A stretch of 64,000 nt of DNA from Angelobacter sp036557225 (GCA_036557225.1 DATBHX010000037.1:1-64000); one strand, 5' to 3'. Numbered from the stretch's first letter, positions 8,640-17,922 are shown. Notes: generated by a model from the letters alone, not told the origin. Numbers and translations: made by a program.

Positions 8640-8990
8640 AACGGGACTGTGGAGCGCCGAGCCTGCCCTGAGCTTGTCGAAAGGCGTCCTCGCCTGCGGC
8701 TCCATCCCTTCGCAAGAGCCGGCTTCTGCCCTAGCCGCGTCTCCGAAAGGGCGGGATTCGATTCATCATGAACTCTCATGCTTGAAACAAACTCAATCAC
8801 TCTCGACACTCCAGCGCCGCAGGCGCGGCATAGTCTAGCCCACCCTGAGCCGATCCCGCGGAGCGGGAGAAGGCGTAAGGGTGGGTAGCTGAATAAAACG
8901 TTTTCTTCCTTGCGCCGCAGGCCCGCGCGCAGCTGCTCCAGCAAGCTGCTTTTGGCTTGCTGGACGAAATGCAGCGGAGCGCGCACTTTA
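8640..8990. repeat. Intergenic cluster of palindromic repeat fragments
   Basis: The 668-base gap 8427-9094 has no convincing gene. Within it lie several inverted repeats. CCCACCCT (8839-8846) pairs with AGGGTGGG (8878-8885) around an inner CCCGC/GCGGG stem. CCAGCAAGC (8938-8946) pairs with GCTTGCTGG (8955-8963). A GAGCC/GGCTC unit lies near 8660-8700. The pattern looks like several REP-type units side by side. Two minus-strand frames cross the region but have low-complexity, repeat-derived translations. Confidence 0.5.
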
Positions 8991-9094
8991 AAAAATTCCT
9001 TGAACGGACTTTCCTCACACTCAAAGCCTCACAGCCCCCCAATGGCATCTCCCCCAATTCGCGTTTCATCACTTTAGCTTGAGGATTTTTTGTC

Positions 9095-10510
9095 GTGGAC
9101 GTCATAATCATAGGCGCCGGGCCGGCCGGCGTGATGGCGGCGATGCGTGCTGCCGATCTCGGAGCGGCCACCACACTCATCACTCGCGACAAGTTCGGCG
9201 GCATGGCAGCCAATGACGGACCGATACCTGTCCGAACACTGGCCCACGCTGCCCGGCTCGTGCGGGAATCGAAACACCTGCACCACTATGGCGTGGCGGT
9301 GAGTAACCCGCACATCGACTATCCGCATTTGCTCGCCCGTGTTCGCGAGGTCGTCGAGCGGGTCCACTCTGACACGCTGATTCGCTCCGACCTGGAACGG
9401 CTGGGCGTCACGATTCTCGAGCAGGCCGGCAATGTACATTTTGTCGACTCGCATACCATCGAAGGTGCGCGAGGGCTGCGCCTGAAAGGCGAGAAGATCA
9501 TTTTGTGCGCGGGCGGTTGCAGCCGGAAACTGCCTGTACCGGGAGGAGAACTGACGGCAACCCACAGCGATGCCTGGAGCCTGACCTCGGTTCCACCTTC
9601 CATGCTGGTGATCGGCGCTGGCGCCACCGGCGCACAGGTCGCTTCGATTTTTAACGCTTTCGGCTCCCAGGTTCATCTTTACGAAGCTGGTCCGCGCATA
9701 CTGCCAACCGAAGACGAAGATGTCTCGTCAGCCATGGCCGACGCCTTCCGCGATTCGGGTATCGCGGTCCACGAGAACTTCGGCTCGATTGAGGGCTTCC
9801 AGAAGACTTCGTCCGGAATTCGCATGCTCTATTCGAAAGACAGAAAGAAGTTCTCGAGCGAAGCTGCCCTCGCCGTGGTTGCCATCGGTTGGGCCGCCGA
9901 TACCGCCGGGCTCAACCTTCGCGCGGCGCAAGTGAATCTGAATTCGCGTGGCTATGTGAAGGTCAATCCCCAACTCCAGACATCTGCCCAGCATATCTAC
10001 GCGGCCGGCGACATAACCGGGCGCCTGATGCTGGTTCCCCAGGCCATGAGAGATGGCTACGTTGCCGCCACCAACGCTGTGCATGGTGACACCGTTGCCG
10101 CGGATAGCCTCATCAATCCGATCGGCAGCTTCACTGACCCGGAGTATGCGCAGGTCGGGCTCACGGAAACCCAGGCGCGCGCGACCCATGACGTCCTGGT
10201 TGCCCAGGCGCTTTTTCAGAATACGATTCGCCCGATTGTCGATGGGCGGACGACGGGCTTCTGCAAGCTGATCGTCGACCGAAAAAGTCATACCATCCTC
10301 GGGTGTCACATTGTGGGTGAGAGGGCCGTGGAGATCGTTCAGATGGCGGCCATCGCTATCGCGGGCAAGCTCCGTGTGGACGAGTTGGCGCGAATCCCCC
10401 TTTCGTTCCCAACCTACACAGACATTCTTTTCCGCGCCGTGAGCCTCGCGGCAACTGAACTGGATTCCAGCCGCGGCAAGCGGCAGGATTTTTTGCGCTT
10501 CGCTGCCTGA
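9095..10510 (+). CDS. FAD/NAD(P)-dependent oxidoreductase lacking the redox-active disulfide
   Basis: A 471-residue flavoprotein of the dihydrolipoamide dehydrogenase/mercuric reductase fold. The FAD dinucleotide motif is IIGAGPAG (residues 4-11) and the NAD motif VIGAGATG (about 170-177). IYAAGDITG gives the second FAD contact, and a dimerisation domain follows. Where family members have GGTCLNVGCIPSK, this protein has GGMAANDGPIPVR, so both catalytic cysteines are missing. The usual C-terminal His-Glu pair is also absent (SFPTYTD). It probably transfers electrons straight from flavin to an acceptor such as a quinone, as known for mycobacterial LpdA. GTG start with GAGG at 9081. Confidence 0.85.
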   Translation: MDVIIIGAGPAGVMAAMRAADLGAATTLITRDKFGGMAANDGPIPVRTLAHAARLVRESKHLHHYGVAVSNPHIDYPHLLARVREVVERVHSDTLIRSDLERLGVTILEQAGNVHFVDSHTIEGARGLRLKGEKIILCAGGCSRKLPVPGGELTATHSDAWSLTSVPPSMLVIGAGATGAQVASIFNAFGSQVHLYEAGPRILPTEDEDVSSAMADAFRDSGIAVHENFGSIEGFQKTSSGIRMLYSKDRKKFSSEAALAVVAIGWAADTAGLNLRAAQVNLNSRGYVKVNPQLQTSAQHIYAAGDITGRLMLVPQAMRDGYVAATNAVHGDTVAADSLINPIGSFTDPEYAQVGLTETQARATHDVLVAQALFQNTIRPIVDGRTTGFCKLIVDRKSHTILGCHIVGERAVEIVQMAAIAIAGKLRVDELARIPLSFPTYTDILFRAVSLAATELDSSRGKRQDFLRFAA

Positions 10511-10591
10511 GGGCTTGCACTCCTTTGCATCCTGCGCGACCTTTGCGGTGAATCCCTGACGGACCGACCAACTTGGCGTAAACTGTCGACC

Positions 10592-10993
10592 ATGCTTACG
10601 CACTTTCCTCAGGCCGTTCCTGAAATTCCGGTCAGCAGCATCGAGAAGGCCGCCGAATATTACGTCAATGTGCTCGGCTTCCATTTCGATTGGGGCAATG
10701 ACGAGGGCGGGATCGGAGGCATCTCGCAGGGCAATTGCCGTATGTTCCTGACCAATACAGCGTTTCACCAACACTACGGTAATGGCGAGCGGGTCATGGT
10801 CTGGCTGAATCTCAACAGCAAGCAGGAAGTCGACGAACTATACCAGCGTTGGCGCGAGGCTGGAGCAAAGATCCTGGCTGAGCCTGAAGACAAACCGTGG
10901 CATCTGCGCGAGTTCAGGGTTGCCGATCTTGATGGCAATCAGTTCCGCGTCTTCTACGACTTTGCCTGGGAGTTGCGGCAGCAGCAGGCGTAG
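10592..10993 (+). CDS. VOC family protein (glyoxalase/bleomycin-resistance fold)
   Basis: A 133-residue single-domain VOC protein. It has the paired beta-alpha-beta-beta-beta layout: the first half starts with the conserved EKAAEYYVNVLGF, and the second half ends with REFRVADLDGNQFRVFYD. Members act as metal-dependent isomerases or dioxygenases, or bind antibiotics; nothing here singles out a substrate. It ends convergently inside the next gene, sharing 80 bases with the 3' end of the S9 peptidase on the opposite strand. Confidence 0.85.
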   Translation: MLTHFPQAVPEIPVSSIEKAAEYYVNVLGFHFDWGNDEGGIGGISQGNCRMFLTNTAFHQHYGNGERVMVWLNLNSKQEVDELYQRWREAGAKILAEPEDKPWHLREFRVADLDGNQFRVFYDFAWELRQQQA

Positions 10994-13154
10994 AGCTAGT
11001 ACCCAGCTTCCGGTTGAAGAACTCCGCTCCCGCCTTGTAGCCGCTCACCCAGCTCTTCCACAGCAGCAGATCATGGATCTCATCGGGAAAGATGAGCTGC
11101 TCGAACTGCACATTCTGCCGCCGCAAACGCTGCGCCAAGTCGACGGTCTGCCCGAACGGCACGTTGCGGTCGTCATCGCCATGGATGAGCAGCACGGGCG
11201 ATTTCCACGTCGCTACGGACGCTATAGGCGACGAATCAAACGCCAGCTTCAGCGCCTCTTTATAGTCCGGCGCTTGCTCAGCCCCTCGGCTGCCGATCAA
11301 GGCCGACCAATCATGCACACCGTGGAAATCAACGCCGGCGGCAAAGATGTCTGAATTTCGCGCCAGCGCCAGCGCCGTCAGCAGGCCGCCGTACGATCCG
11401 CCCCAGATGCCGATGCGTTTGCTATCGACATACGGCAAGCTCTGCAAATATCTTCCGCCCGCCACCACGTCTTTGTACTCTGACGATCCTTTCCAGCCGG
11501 CGTTGTCTGGAGCGCGGAACGCCCGCCCATACATGATGCTCAAACGATAATTCACCGAGAGCACCACGTAACCCAGGCTCGCCAGGTACTGATTCTCCGC
11601 ATAGAAGTTGTGGTAGTAGTACATATAGTGAAAGCCAAGCATCATCTGCCGCGGCGGCCCGCCATGGACAAAGATAAGCGCCGCAGCCTTCGACTGTGAG
11701 CGGCTTCGTGGCAGAAACAACTGCCCGTGAATCTCCAGCCCATCTTCACTGCGAAAAACAACCTGCTCCGGCTCGACCAGCTGTGCTGAAGGAAAGTCTT
11801 TGGGCAATGCATCGGCCGCAATCATCTCGCGGCCTTTATCGGTGATCCGGTACGGCATGGCCGGCGAGGTGCCGCTTGAACCGAGGCTCACAATGGTCTT
11901 CCCATCGGCCAGCATCAGCGGATGCCATTCGATCGTGGCGCCGTGCGTGACCGGCACGTTTACGCCGATCGCCTTGCCGTTCACGATCTCCGATGCTCCC
12001 AGCGGAATCTTGAAGATGTGCCGCCGGTCTTCGTCATTCTGGTTTGAGGTGTAGAGAATGGCGGTCTTCTCGGGCACAAGCTCCACGTCTTCGACATCGA
12101 ACTTGCCCGCGGTCAGCAGCTCCGGCTTTCCACCTTCGGTCGAAATCAGATAGAGATGGTTCCTGCCATCCTGCTCGGAGCAAAAAACAATCTTCCCGCC
12201 CGCGGCAAACTTCAGCGACTCTGAGGCAAACGGCGGCAGCGAATCAACCATCTCTTTGCCACTGTGCCAGAGCTCATGCGCCTGAATTGTGTCCGATTTG
12301 TGCGCGGCATCGGTCATACTGGGAAGGTCAGCCAGCCATATGGTCCAAGGCTGTGCTCGCCGTGGAATCGCTGGGAGATGGTTCTCTATGCCGGCAATGC
12401 GGAGAAATACCAGATGCTCTCCATCGGGCGACCAGCGCGGCGTAAAATCGCGGTCCACGCTCGGCGCAACGTAGCGCACGCGCTCTGCGGTCCCGTCCTG
12501 CGCCAGATCAAGAATGGCGATAAAACTGTGCGTCCTCCGCCCTGAGGTCAGCGCAATATGCTTACCGTCGGGCGACCACTGGGCTTCGCTCTCTTCCCCG
12601 CGCAGCTCGGTCAACTGGCGCGCGGGCTTGTCGCCCGCCACCGGCGCAATCATCAGATGATGCTTCGCTCCTACCCACAACACCCACTGTCCGTCGGGTG
12701 AGATCTGTATGTCCTCGCAATCCTCTTCATTGCAGCCCATGTCGCCGATCAACCGCTGCTTCCCGCTCTCCACCTCCACCGCCCACACCTGCTGCTTCGG
12801 CTCTTTGATCTCGCTGGTAGGATTGGCCACGTGACCTTCGCTGCTCACCTCCGAGCCGCGGGCAAAGAGCGCGGTCTTTCCGTCCGGCGTGAGCTTGAGG
12901 GCGAAGATGTCCTGGCCATCGTCGCCCTGGTAACGCGTTATCTGGCGGGCGGCGAAGTCGCGCGCGTCGGCGATCCACACATTGCGCTCGCCCTTGCTGT
13001 CAAACACCCAGGCAATGCGGTTCGCCTTGGCCGCCGCGGTCAACGCCGTCGGGAAGGGTGAACTCATCACTTGTTCCAGAGTGAAGCTTGCGGGCTCTTG
13101 CGCGAATGCGGCAGCGGCAAAAAAGAGTATGCAGAGGAGAAAAAGGCGTTTCAT
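10914..13154 (-). CDS. Exported S9 family prolyl oligopeptidase-like serine peptidase
   Basis: A 746-residue enzyme with a cleavable signal peptide (MKRLFLLCILFFAAAAFAQ). A beta-propeller of WD40/TolB-like blades (SPDGQWVLW, SPDGKHIALTSG, SPDGEHLVFL) covers about residues 50-430. The C-terminal alpha/beta-hydrolase domain has oxyanion HGGPPRQ, nucleophile GGSYGG, acid HGDDDRNVPF and base DEIHD. It resembles acylaminoacyl-peptidase/dipeptidyl-peptidase enzymes that trim short peptides in the periplasm. The last 27 or so residues, rich in Ala, Arg and Gln, are read antisense through the VOC gene and look like an acquired tail. The GAF gene lies 81 bases upstream on the same strand. Confidence 0.9.
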   Translation of the reverse strand: MKRLFLLCILFFAAAAFAQEPASFTLEQVMSSPFPTALTAAAKANRIAWVFDSKGERNVWIADARDFAARQITRYQGDDGQDIFALKLTPDGKTALFARGSEVSSEGHVANPTSEIKEPKQQVWAVEVESGKQRLIGDMGCNEEDCEDIQISPDGQWVLWVGAKHHLMIAPVAGDKPARQLTELRGEESEAQWSPDGKHIALTSGRRTHSFIAILDLAQDGTAERVRYVAPSVDRDFTPRWSPDGEHLVFLRIAGIENHLPAIPRRAQPWTIWLADLPSMTDAAHKSDTIQAHELWHSGKEMVDSLPPFASESLKFAAGGKIVFCSEQDGRNHLYLISTEGGKPELLTAGKFDVEDVELVPEKTAILYTSNQNDEDRRHIFKIPLGASEIVNGKAIGVNVPVTHGATIEWHPLMLADGKTIVSLGSSGTSPAMPYRITDKGREMIAADALPKDFPSAQLVEPEQVVFRSEDGLEIHGQLFLPRSRSQSKAAALIFVHGGPPRQMMLGFHYMYYYHNFYAENQYLASLGYVVLSVNYRLSIMYGRAFRAPDNAGWKGSSEYKDVVAGGRYLQSLPYVDSKRIGIWGGSYGGLLTALALARNSDIFAAGVDFHGVHDWSALIGSRGAEQAPDYKEALKLAFDSSPIASVATWKSPVLLIHGDDDRNVPFGQTVDLAQRLRRQNVQFEQLIFPDEIHDLLLWKSWVSGYKAGAEFFNRKLGTSSTPAAAATPRQSRRRRGTDCHQDRQP

Positions 13155-13235
13155 AGACGGGACATCATAGCACTGCCGGACTGCGGCAAAATTTCAGGCG
13201 TGAGTGAAGTATTCGAGGAGAGGCGCGTTGGCCAT

Positions 13236-13706
13236 TCAGGGACGTTTTTCCAGGTAAGCCGCCACCAGCCCGGCACAGGCTTCCACAAACTGCTGGTCTT
13301 CCGTCGTGAAGGTATTGACGAAATAGCTGTTGATATCGATCTCGCCGTAGAGCTGCTTCTTGACGAAGAACGGCGCGACAATCTCCGACTTCACCAGCTC
13401 CGAGCCGGCCAGGTAGCGGGGATCGGCGGCCACATTGTTGACGATCACAGTCTTCCCGGTGCTGGCGGCGGCGCCGCACAGGCCTTTATCCAGCCCGACG
13501 CGCTCATGCGGCTCAAAGCTGCCCACGTGCGGGCCCAGCACCAGCGCGTCGCGCGTGCGTTTATCGAGCAGGTAGAAGCCCACCCAGTTGTAACGGGTCA
13601 TGGTGACATGGAGCTTCTGCACCATATGCTCCATCAGCGCGTCCGCGGTGCGCGCTGATTGGGAGAAGTACCCAAACTCCGTCAGAAGTTCTTTATGCTT
13701 TGACAT
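13236..13706 (-). CDS. GAF domain protein (fRMsr-like), copy 1
   Basis: A 156-residue stand-alone GAF domain. NWVGFYLLD, GKT and GLCGAAASTGKTVIVNNV match the core shared with free-methionine-(R)-sulfoxide reductases. However, only the GLCG cysteine is present; the other two catalytic cysteines of that family (ACxxI and HIACD) are missing, so reductase activity is doubtful. It is a close paralogue of the neighbouring copy at 13833, probably from tandem duplication. It lies upstream of the S9 peptidase gene on the same strand. It could instead bind a small ligand. Confidence 0.8.
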   Translation of the reverse strand: MSKHKELLTEFGYFSQSARTADALMEHMVQKLHVTMTRYNWVGFYLLDKRTRDALVLGPHVGSFEPHERVGLDKGLCGAAASTGKTVIVNNVAADPRYLAGSELVKSEIVAPFFVKKQLYGEIDINSYFVNTFTTEDQQFVEACAGLVAAYLEKRP

Positions 13707-13832
13707 CTTTTCTTATACCGGGTCAGGTCTTGCTGTTGTTATAGCGCGGCCCTCTGGCACGCGGCAATGTCAATTTGGGTTCGCACCAGCAAAAGCCGCC
13801 GCGGCCGTCCGACTCAGGCAATCGCGGCGCCC

Positions 13833-14309
13833 CTATCTCTTCTTCTCCATAAATTTGCCCACGATCACCGCAATGCTTTCTGCAAATGCCTGCTCCGCCT
13901 TGGTAAACGTGTTGGTAAAGTAGCTTTCGATATCGAGCTCCGCCACCAGGTCCTTCGCTTTGCCGGCGAAGATCGGCACAACCAGATTGGCCTTCACGAT
14001 CTCCGACCCGGAAAGATAACGCGGATCGCTGGCTACATCATTCACCACTACGGTTTGCCGGCTCGTGGCTGCTGCGCCGCACAGTCCTTTATTGATGGGA
14101 ATGCGCAGGTTCGGAGCAAAGCTGCCCACGTAAGGCCCTACCACCAGCACTCCCGGATCGGCTGGATCTACCAGATAGAAGCCGACCCAGTTGTAGCGGG
14201 CCAGCTGGTCATGCAGTCGCTGCGAGATATGCGTCATAAGCGACGCGGTGGTGGAGGCGGTTTGCGCGTAGTTGCTGAATTCCTTCAGCAGGTCCTGGTG
14301 ATTCGACAT
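13833..14309 (-). CDS. GAF domain protein (fRMsr-like), copy 2
   Basis: A 158-residue GAF domain paralogous to the gene at 13236: the N-terminus (SNHQDLLKEFSNYAQTA), RYNWVGFYLVD, INKGLCGAAATSRQTVVVNDV and the C-terminal helix all align. Like its neighbour it keeps the single GLCG cysteine and lacks the other reductase cysteines. It diverges from the M16 peptidase operon. The 126 bases between the copies show no clear terminator, so both may be on one transcript. Confidence 0.8.
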   Translation of the reverse strand: MSNHQDLLKEFSNYAQTASTTASLMTHISQRLHDQLARYNWVGFYLVDPADPGVLVVGPYVGSFAPNLRIPINKGLCGAAATSRQTVVVNDVASDPRYLSGSEIVKANLVVPIFAGKAKDLVAELDIESYFTNTFTKAEQAFAESIAVIVGKFMEKKR

Positions 14310-14543
14310 TCAGTTTTTATGGCCTGGACGATCTTTAAGAATTGTCTTTGTTATAACCCGGTCGCGCGATTCCGGCAATGTATTTTGCAGCCTGAGATTG
14401 GCCGCCGGTCATAGCCCTCTCTTGTACTGTGGATCAATCGGTTCCTGTGGGTCAATCGTTGGGATGAACAGTCCAGGGATGAACCGCAAGCGGCTCATTT
14501 GAAAAACCGTACTACTGCCTTTACCCTTAATGCTGGTACGACT

Positions 14544-16079
14544 ATGAAAACTTTTTCTCGTAGATTTGCCGCTCTCAGTTGCTTCCTGTTTCTTTCCACC
14601 GCGATTTTTGCTCAGGACATCGCCTCTTTTGAGAAGCGTATCACTGTCAAAAAGCTGGCCAACGGTCTTACCGTCGTCATCATGGAGCGCCAGGAAGCGC
14701 CGGTCTTTTCTTTTTACACCCGGGTCGACGTAGGCTCTGCGCAGGAAGTTCCGGGCATCACCGGCCTCGCGCATATGTTCGAACACATGGCCTTCAAGGG
14801 CACGCATGAGATCGGCACCAGTAACTGGCCGGCGGAAAAAGTAGCTCTGGAAAAAGTGGAAGAAGCCTATGCCGCCTACCAGAGGGAAAGCCACAAGGAA
14901 GTAGGCCGCGATGCCAAGAAGGTAGCGGAGTTGGAAAAGGCCTGGCAGGACGCAATCGCCAAAGCCGACGAATACGTGGTCCCCAACCAGTTTGGTGAAA
15001 TCGTAGAGAGCCAGGGCGGCGTGGGGCTGAACGCCAACACTGACCACGATGAGACGGTCTACTACTATTCGTTCCCGCAAAACCGGCTGGAGCTATGGGC
15101 ATATCTGGAGTCTGAGCGCTTCCTTGAGCCGGTAATGCGCGAGTTTTACAAGGAACGCGACGTGGTGTACGAAGAACGGCGGATGAGCGTTGACAGTTCG
15201 CCGCAGGGCCGATTGCTGGAGCAATTTCTTAGCGCGGCCTATGTCGCTCATCCTTATGGCTGGCCCGTGGTGGGATGGCCCTCCGACCTGCGCGCCTTTT
15301 CCGCCACTGACGCCATGCACTTCTTTCGCAAATACTATGTGCCTGCCGACATCGTAGTCACCGTGGTCGGCGATGTGAAAGCCAGTGAAGCGCTGCCCGT
15401 CATGGAAAAATATTTTGGCCGCATCCCGGCAGGTCCTGCTCCCGAACCGCTGCGCGTCAAAGAGCCGCCGCAAGCCGCGCTGCGGAGCGTGGTCATCCAC
15501 GATCCGAGCCAGCCGGTTTACTTAGAGGGCTATCATCGCCCTGACTTCCGCGATCCTGACGATACCGTTTATGACGTTCTCTCTGATCTGCTCTCGAAAG
15601 GCCGCACGTCGCGACTCTATCGTTCGCTGGTGCGCGATAAGCGCATTGCGCTAGTGGCCCAGGGCGGCAGCTTCCCCGGGAACAAATATCCCAGCATTTT
15701 TTATTTTTATGCCGTACCCAACCAGGGACACACCGCGGACGAGATGGCCAAGCCAATCCACGATGAAATCGAGCGCCTGAAAACGCAGGATGTGACCGAC
15801 GAAGAGCTTGAATCCATCAAGACGCGCGCCAAGGCCGACCTCATCCGCGGGCTGGGCAACAACCAGGGGCTGGCGGCGCAGCTCGGCGAGTATCAGGCCC
15901 TGTATGGCGACTGGCGCGAACTCTTCCGCCAGATTGACGAACTCGACAAAGTTACCAAAGCCGACATTCGCCGCGTGGCCAACAAGACTTTTCGCGAAGA
16001 TAACCGCACCGTGGCGGTGATTGAGACCGACGCAGGCAAGCCGCCGGCCCCGGCCGCAAGTAAAGGAGAGCAGCAATGA
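14544..16079 (+). CDS. M16 family zinc metallopeptidase, active subunit, exported
   Basis: A 511-residue periplasmic pitrilysin-type peptidase with signal peptide MKTFSRRFAALSCFLFLSTA. The inverted zinc motif HMFEH (HxxEH) lies near residue 81, with the downstream zinc Glu expected in the following helix. A central helical insert rich in Lys/Glu (about 105-150) precedes NTDHDETVYYYSFP. I chose the ATG at 14544 because it begins the signal peptide; a TTG at 14499 would place fifteen hydrophilic residues before it. The gene overlaps the next M16 gene by 4 bases, giving the active/inactive pair typical of two-subunit M16B enzymes. Confidence 0.92.
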   Translation: MKTFSRRFAALSCFLFLSTAIFAQDIASFEKRITVKKLANGLTVVIMERQEAPVFSFYTRVDVGSAQEVPGITGLAHMFEHMAFKGTHEIGTSNWPAEKVALEKVEEAYAAYQRESHKEVGRDAKKVAELEKAWQDAIAKADEYVVPNQFGEIVESQGGVGLNANTDHDETVYYYSFPQNRLELWAYLESERFLEPVMREFYKERDVVYEERRMSVDSSPQGRLLEQFLSAAYVAHPYGWPVVGWPSDLRAFSATDAMHFFRKYYVPADIVVTVVGDVKASEALPVMEKYFGRIPAGPAPEPLRVKEPPQAALRSVVIHDPSQPVYLEGYHRPDFRDPDDTVYDVLSDLLSKGRTSRLYRSLVRDKRIALVAQGGSFPGNKYPSIFYFYAVPNQGHTADEMAKPIHDEIERLKTQDVTDEELESIKTRAKADLIRGLGNNQGLAAQLGEYQALYGDWRELFRQIDELDKVTKADIRRVANKTFREDNRTVAVIETDAGKPPAPAASKGEQQ

Positions 16080-17572
16080 ACCGGACAAAATCTCTTTTTG
16101 TTGCTCTCACCTTGTTCACGCTCTCACTGCTGGCGCCCGCGCAGTCCGATACGGCGACTGGAAAAGCCTCGAGCCCGCAGAAGGCGCCGGCACCGGCCGC
16201 AGTACCCAGGTCGTGGCAGCATGTCCCCATCCCTCCGTTGCGCGCATTCAAACCGCAACAGCCGCACCGCATTGAGTTGCAGAATGGCATGGTGATTTTT
16301 CTTCAGGAAGACCATGAACTGCCTTTGATCGACGGCACCATTCGCATTCGTGGAGGCTCCCGCGACGAGCCCGCGGACAAAGCCGGCATGATGACGATCT
16401 ACGCCGATACGTGGCGTACCGGCGGCACTGCCAGCAAGACCGGCGACGAGCTGGATGACTTTCTGGAAGCGCATGCCTCGCACGTTGAGGCCGCAGAGAG
16501 CAGCGACTCTACATTTCTGAGCTGGTCGTCGCTGAAAGAGAATTTTGACCAGGTCTTTCCCGTGGTGATTGACGTGCTGCTGCACCCGGAGTTTCGCCAG
16601 AACAAAATTGATCTGACCAAACAGCAGATTGCCAGCCTGATCTCGCGCCGCAATGACGATCTGGATGAGATCGCTGCGCGCGAATCTGCCAAGCTCGCCT
16701 ACGGAGCTGACAATCCTTATGTGCGAATCCCCGAGTACTACACGGTCTCGGCGGTCACGCGCGACGATCTGCTGGCATGGCACCGCCGCACCATCGCTCC
16801 TAATAACATGATCTTCGGCATCGTGGGCGATTTTGATTCTGCCGCCATGGAGCAGCGCTTGCGTCAGGCTTTCGGCAGCATGCCTCGCGGTGAAACCATC
16901 CCGCCTCCGCAGATCAGTTTTCGCGAGCCGAAGCCGGGAATCTACTTTGTCGAGAAGAGTGACGTTAACCAGAGCTCCATTGAGATGGTTGACCTCGGCA
17001 TCGAGCGCCGCAATCCTGACTTCCACGCGATTGAAGTTATGAACCAGCTTTTTGGCGGCGGCTTCTCTTCTCGTCTGTTTGTCAGCATACGCACCAGGCA
17101 GGGCCTAGCTTACAGTGTGGGCGGTGGCGTGGGCTCGTCCTATGACCATCCCGGCATCAGCCGGCTGGCAATGGGCACCAAGAGCGGCAGCACCGCTGCG
17201 GGCATTGAAGCCCTGCGCAAGGAGATGGACAAGCTGATCACCGGCCGCGTGACGGAAGAAGAGTTGAAGAAAGCTAAAGACGCTCTCCTGAACTCATTTA
17301 TCTTTGAGTTCGACTCCAAGGAAAAAGTGCTGGCGGAGCGCATGCGTTATGAGTTTTACGGATACCCTGCCGACTTTCTGGAACGCTATCGCGCCGGGAT
17401 TGAGAAGGTCACTGCGGCTGACGTGGAGCGTGTGGCTCGCAAATATGTCCATCCGGAGAAAATGGCGGTCCTGGTGGTGGGCAAGGCCGCAGATTTTGAT
17501 CGCGATCTGGCTACCTTCGGAAAAGTGACAAGCATTGACATCACCATTCCGGAGAAGAAGTCGGCGAAATAA
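16076..17572 (+). CDS. M16 family peptidase-like protein, non-catalytic partner subunit
   Basis: A 498-residue exported M16 homologue with a signal peptide followed by a Pro/Ala-rich linker. The HxxEH zinc motif is absent: the corresponding region reads AGMMTIYADTWRTGG. The protein keeps the C-terminal M16 region with RTRQGLAYSVGGGVGS, which corresponds to the Arg/Tyr substrate-binding elements of the inactive subunit. It therefore probably forms a heterodimer with the product of the overlapping upstream gene and supplies substrate contacts. The start is fixed by the 4-base overlap and GGAGAG at 16064. Confidence 0.9.
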   Translation: MNRTKSLFVALTLFTLSLLAPAQSDTATGKASSPQKAPAPAAVPRSWQHVPIPPLRAFKPQQPHRIELQNGMVIFLQEDHELPLIDGTIRIRGGSRDEPADKAGMMTIYADTWRTGGTASKTGDELDDFLEAHASHVEAAESSDSTFLSWSSLKENFDQVFPVVIDVLLHPEFRQNKIDLTKQQIASLISRRNDDLDEIAARESAKLAYGADNPYVRIPEYYTVSAVTRDDLLAWHRRTIAPNNMIFGIVGDFDSAAMEQRLRQAFGSMPRGETIPPPQISFREPKPGIYFVEKSDVNQSSIEMVDLGIERRNPDFHAIEVMNQLFGGGFSSRLFVSIRTRQGLAYSVGGGVGSSYDHPGISRLAMGTKSGSTAAGIEALRKEMDKLITGRVTEEELKKAKDALLNSFIFEFDSKEKVLAERMRYEFYGYPADFLERYRAGIEKVTAADVERVARKYVHPEKMAVLVVGKAADFDRDLATFGKVTSIDITIPEKKSAK

Positions 17573-17579
17573 TTAGTGA

Positions 17580-17621
17580 CCCGCTCTCATGTTTGAGCGA
17601 TCCCTGAGCCATGAGAGCGGG
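17580..17621. terminator. Hairpin between convergent M16 operon and DUF4242 gene
   Basis: Perfect 12-base arms CCCGCTCTCATG (17580-17591) and CATGAGAGCGGG (17610-17621) enclose an 18-base loop. It begins eight bases after the M16 stop and ends 19 bases before the end of the convergent DUF4242 gene. A run of A residues (17630-17634) falls on the plus strand and no T-tract follows on either strand, so a factor-independent role is uncertain. Confidence 0.6.
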
Positions 17622-17640
17622 CCGGAAGTAAAAACCCTGG

Positions 17641-17922
17641 TTAGCGCTGATTGGCAGTGGTGGGATCGATGATCCTTCCGATCTCAGTCACCTTGGTAGC
17701 GGGAAAACCGCTGCGCTGTGCATGTCGCTGTACGATCGCTTCATCCTCCGCCAGATATACGCAGAACAGCTTGTCCGGGCCAACAAAGGACTGCACCCAC
17801 TGAATACCAGAACCAAGCTCTGCCAGGGCCTCATTGGATGTCGCCGCAGCTTTGCGCAGCTCTTCTCCCTCCAGGGTCCCGACCTTGGGTATATACCTCT
17901 CAATGATGTACTTCTTCAACAT
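17641..17922 (-). CDS. DUF4242 (SCO4226-like nickel-binding) protein
   Basis: A 93-residue ferredoxin-like-fold protein. YIIERYIPKVGTL, IQWVQSFV, CVYLAEDEAIVQRHA and the C-terminal IIDPTT are characteristic of DUF4242. A Streptomyces member binds nickel, but the physiological role is unclear. I chose the ATG at 17922 because AAGGAG (17938-17933) lies ten bases upstream; the ATG at 17931 would be only one base from that site. It diverges from the GlxA-type regulator over a 183-base gap containing palindromic sites, so regulation by that neighbour is plausible. Confidence 0.85.
   Translation of the reverse strand: MLKKYIIERYIPKVGTLEGEELRKAAATSNEALAELGSGIQWVQSFVGPDKLFCVYLAEDEAIVQRHAQRSGFPATKVTEIGRIIDPTTANQR

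Noticed and set aside
8615..9213. Two overlapping minus-strand open frames between the kinase-like gene and the flavoprotein
   Set aside because: Their translations are made of palindromic repeat fragments, lack ribosome sites and resemble no family; one overlaps the flavoprotein gene.
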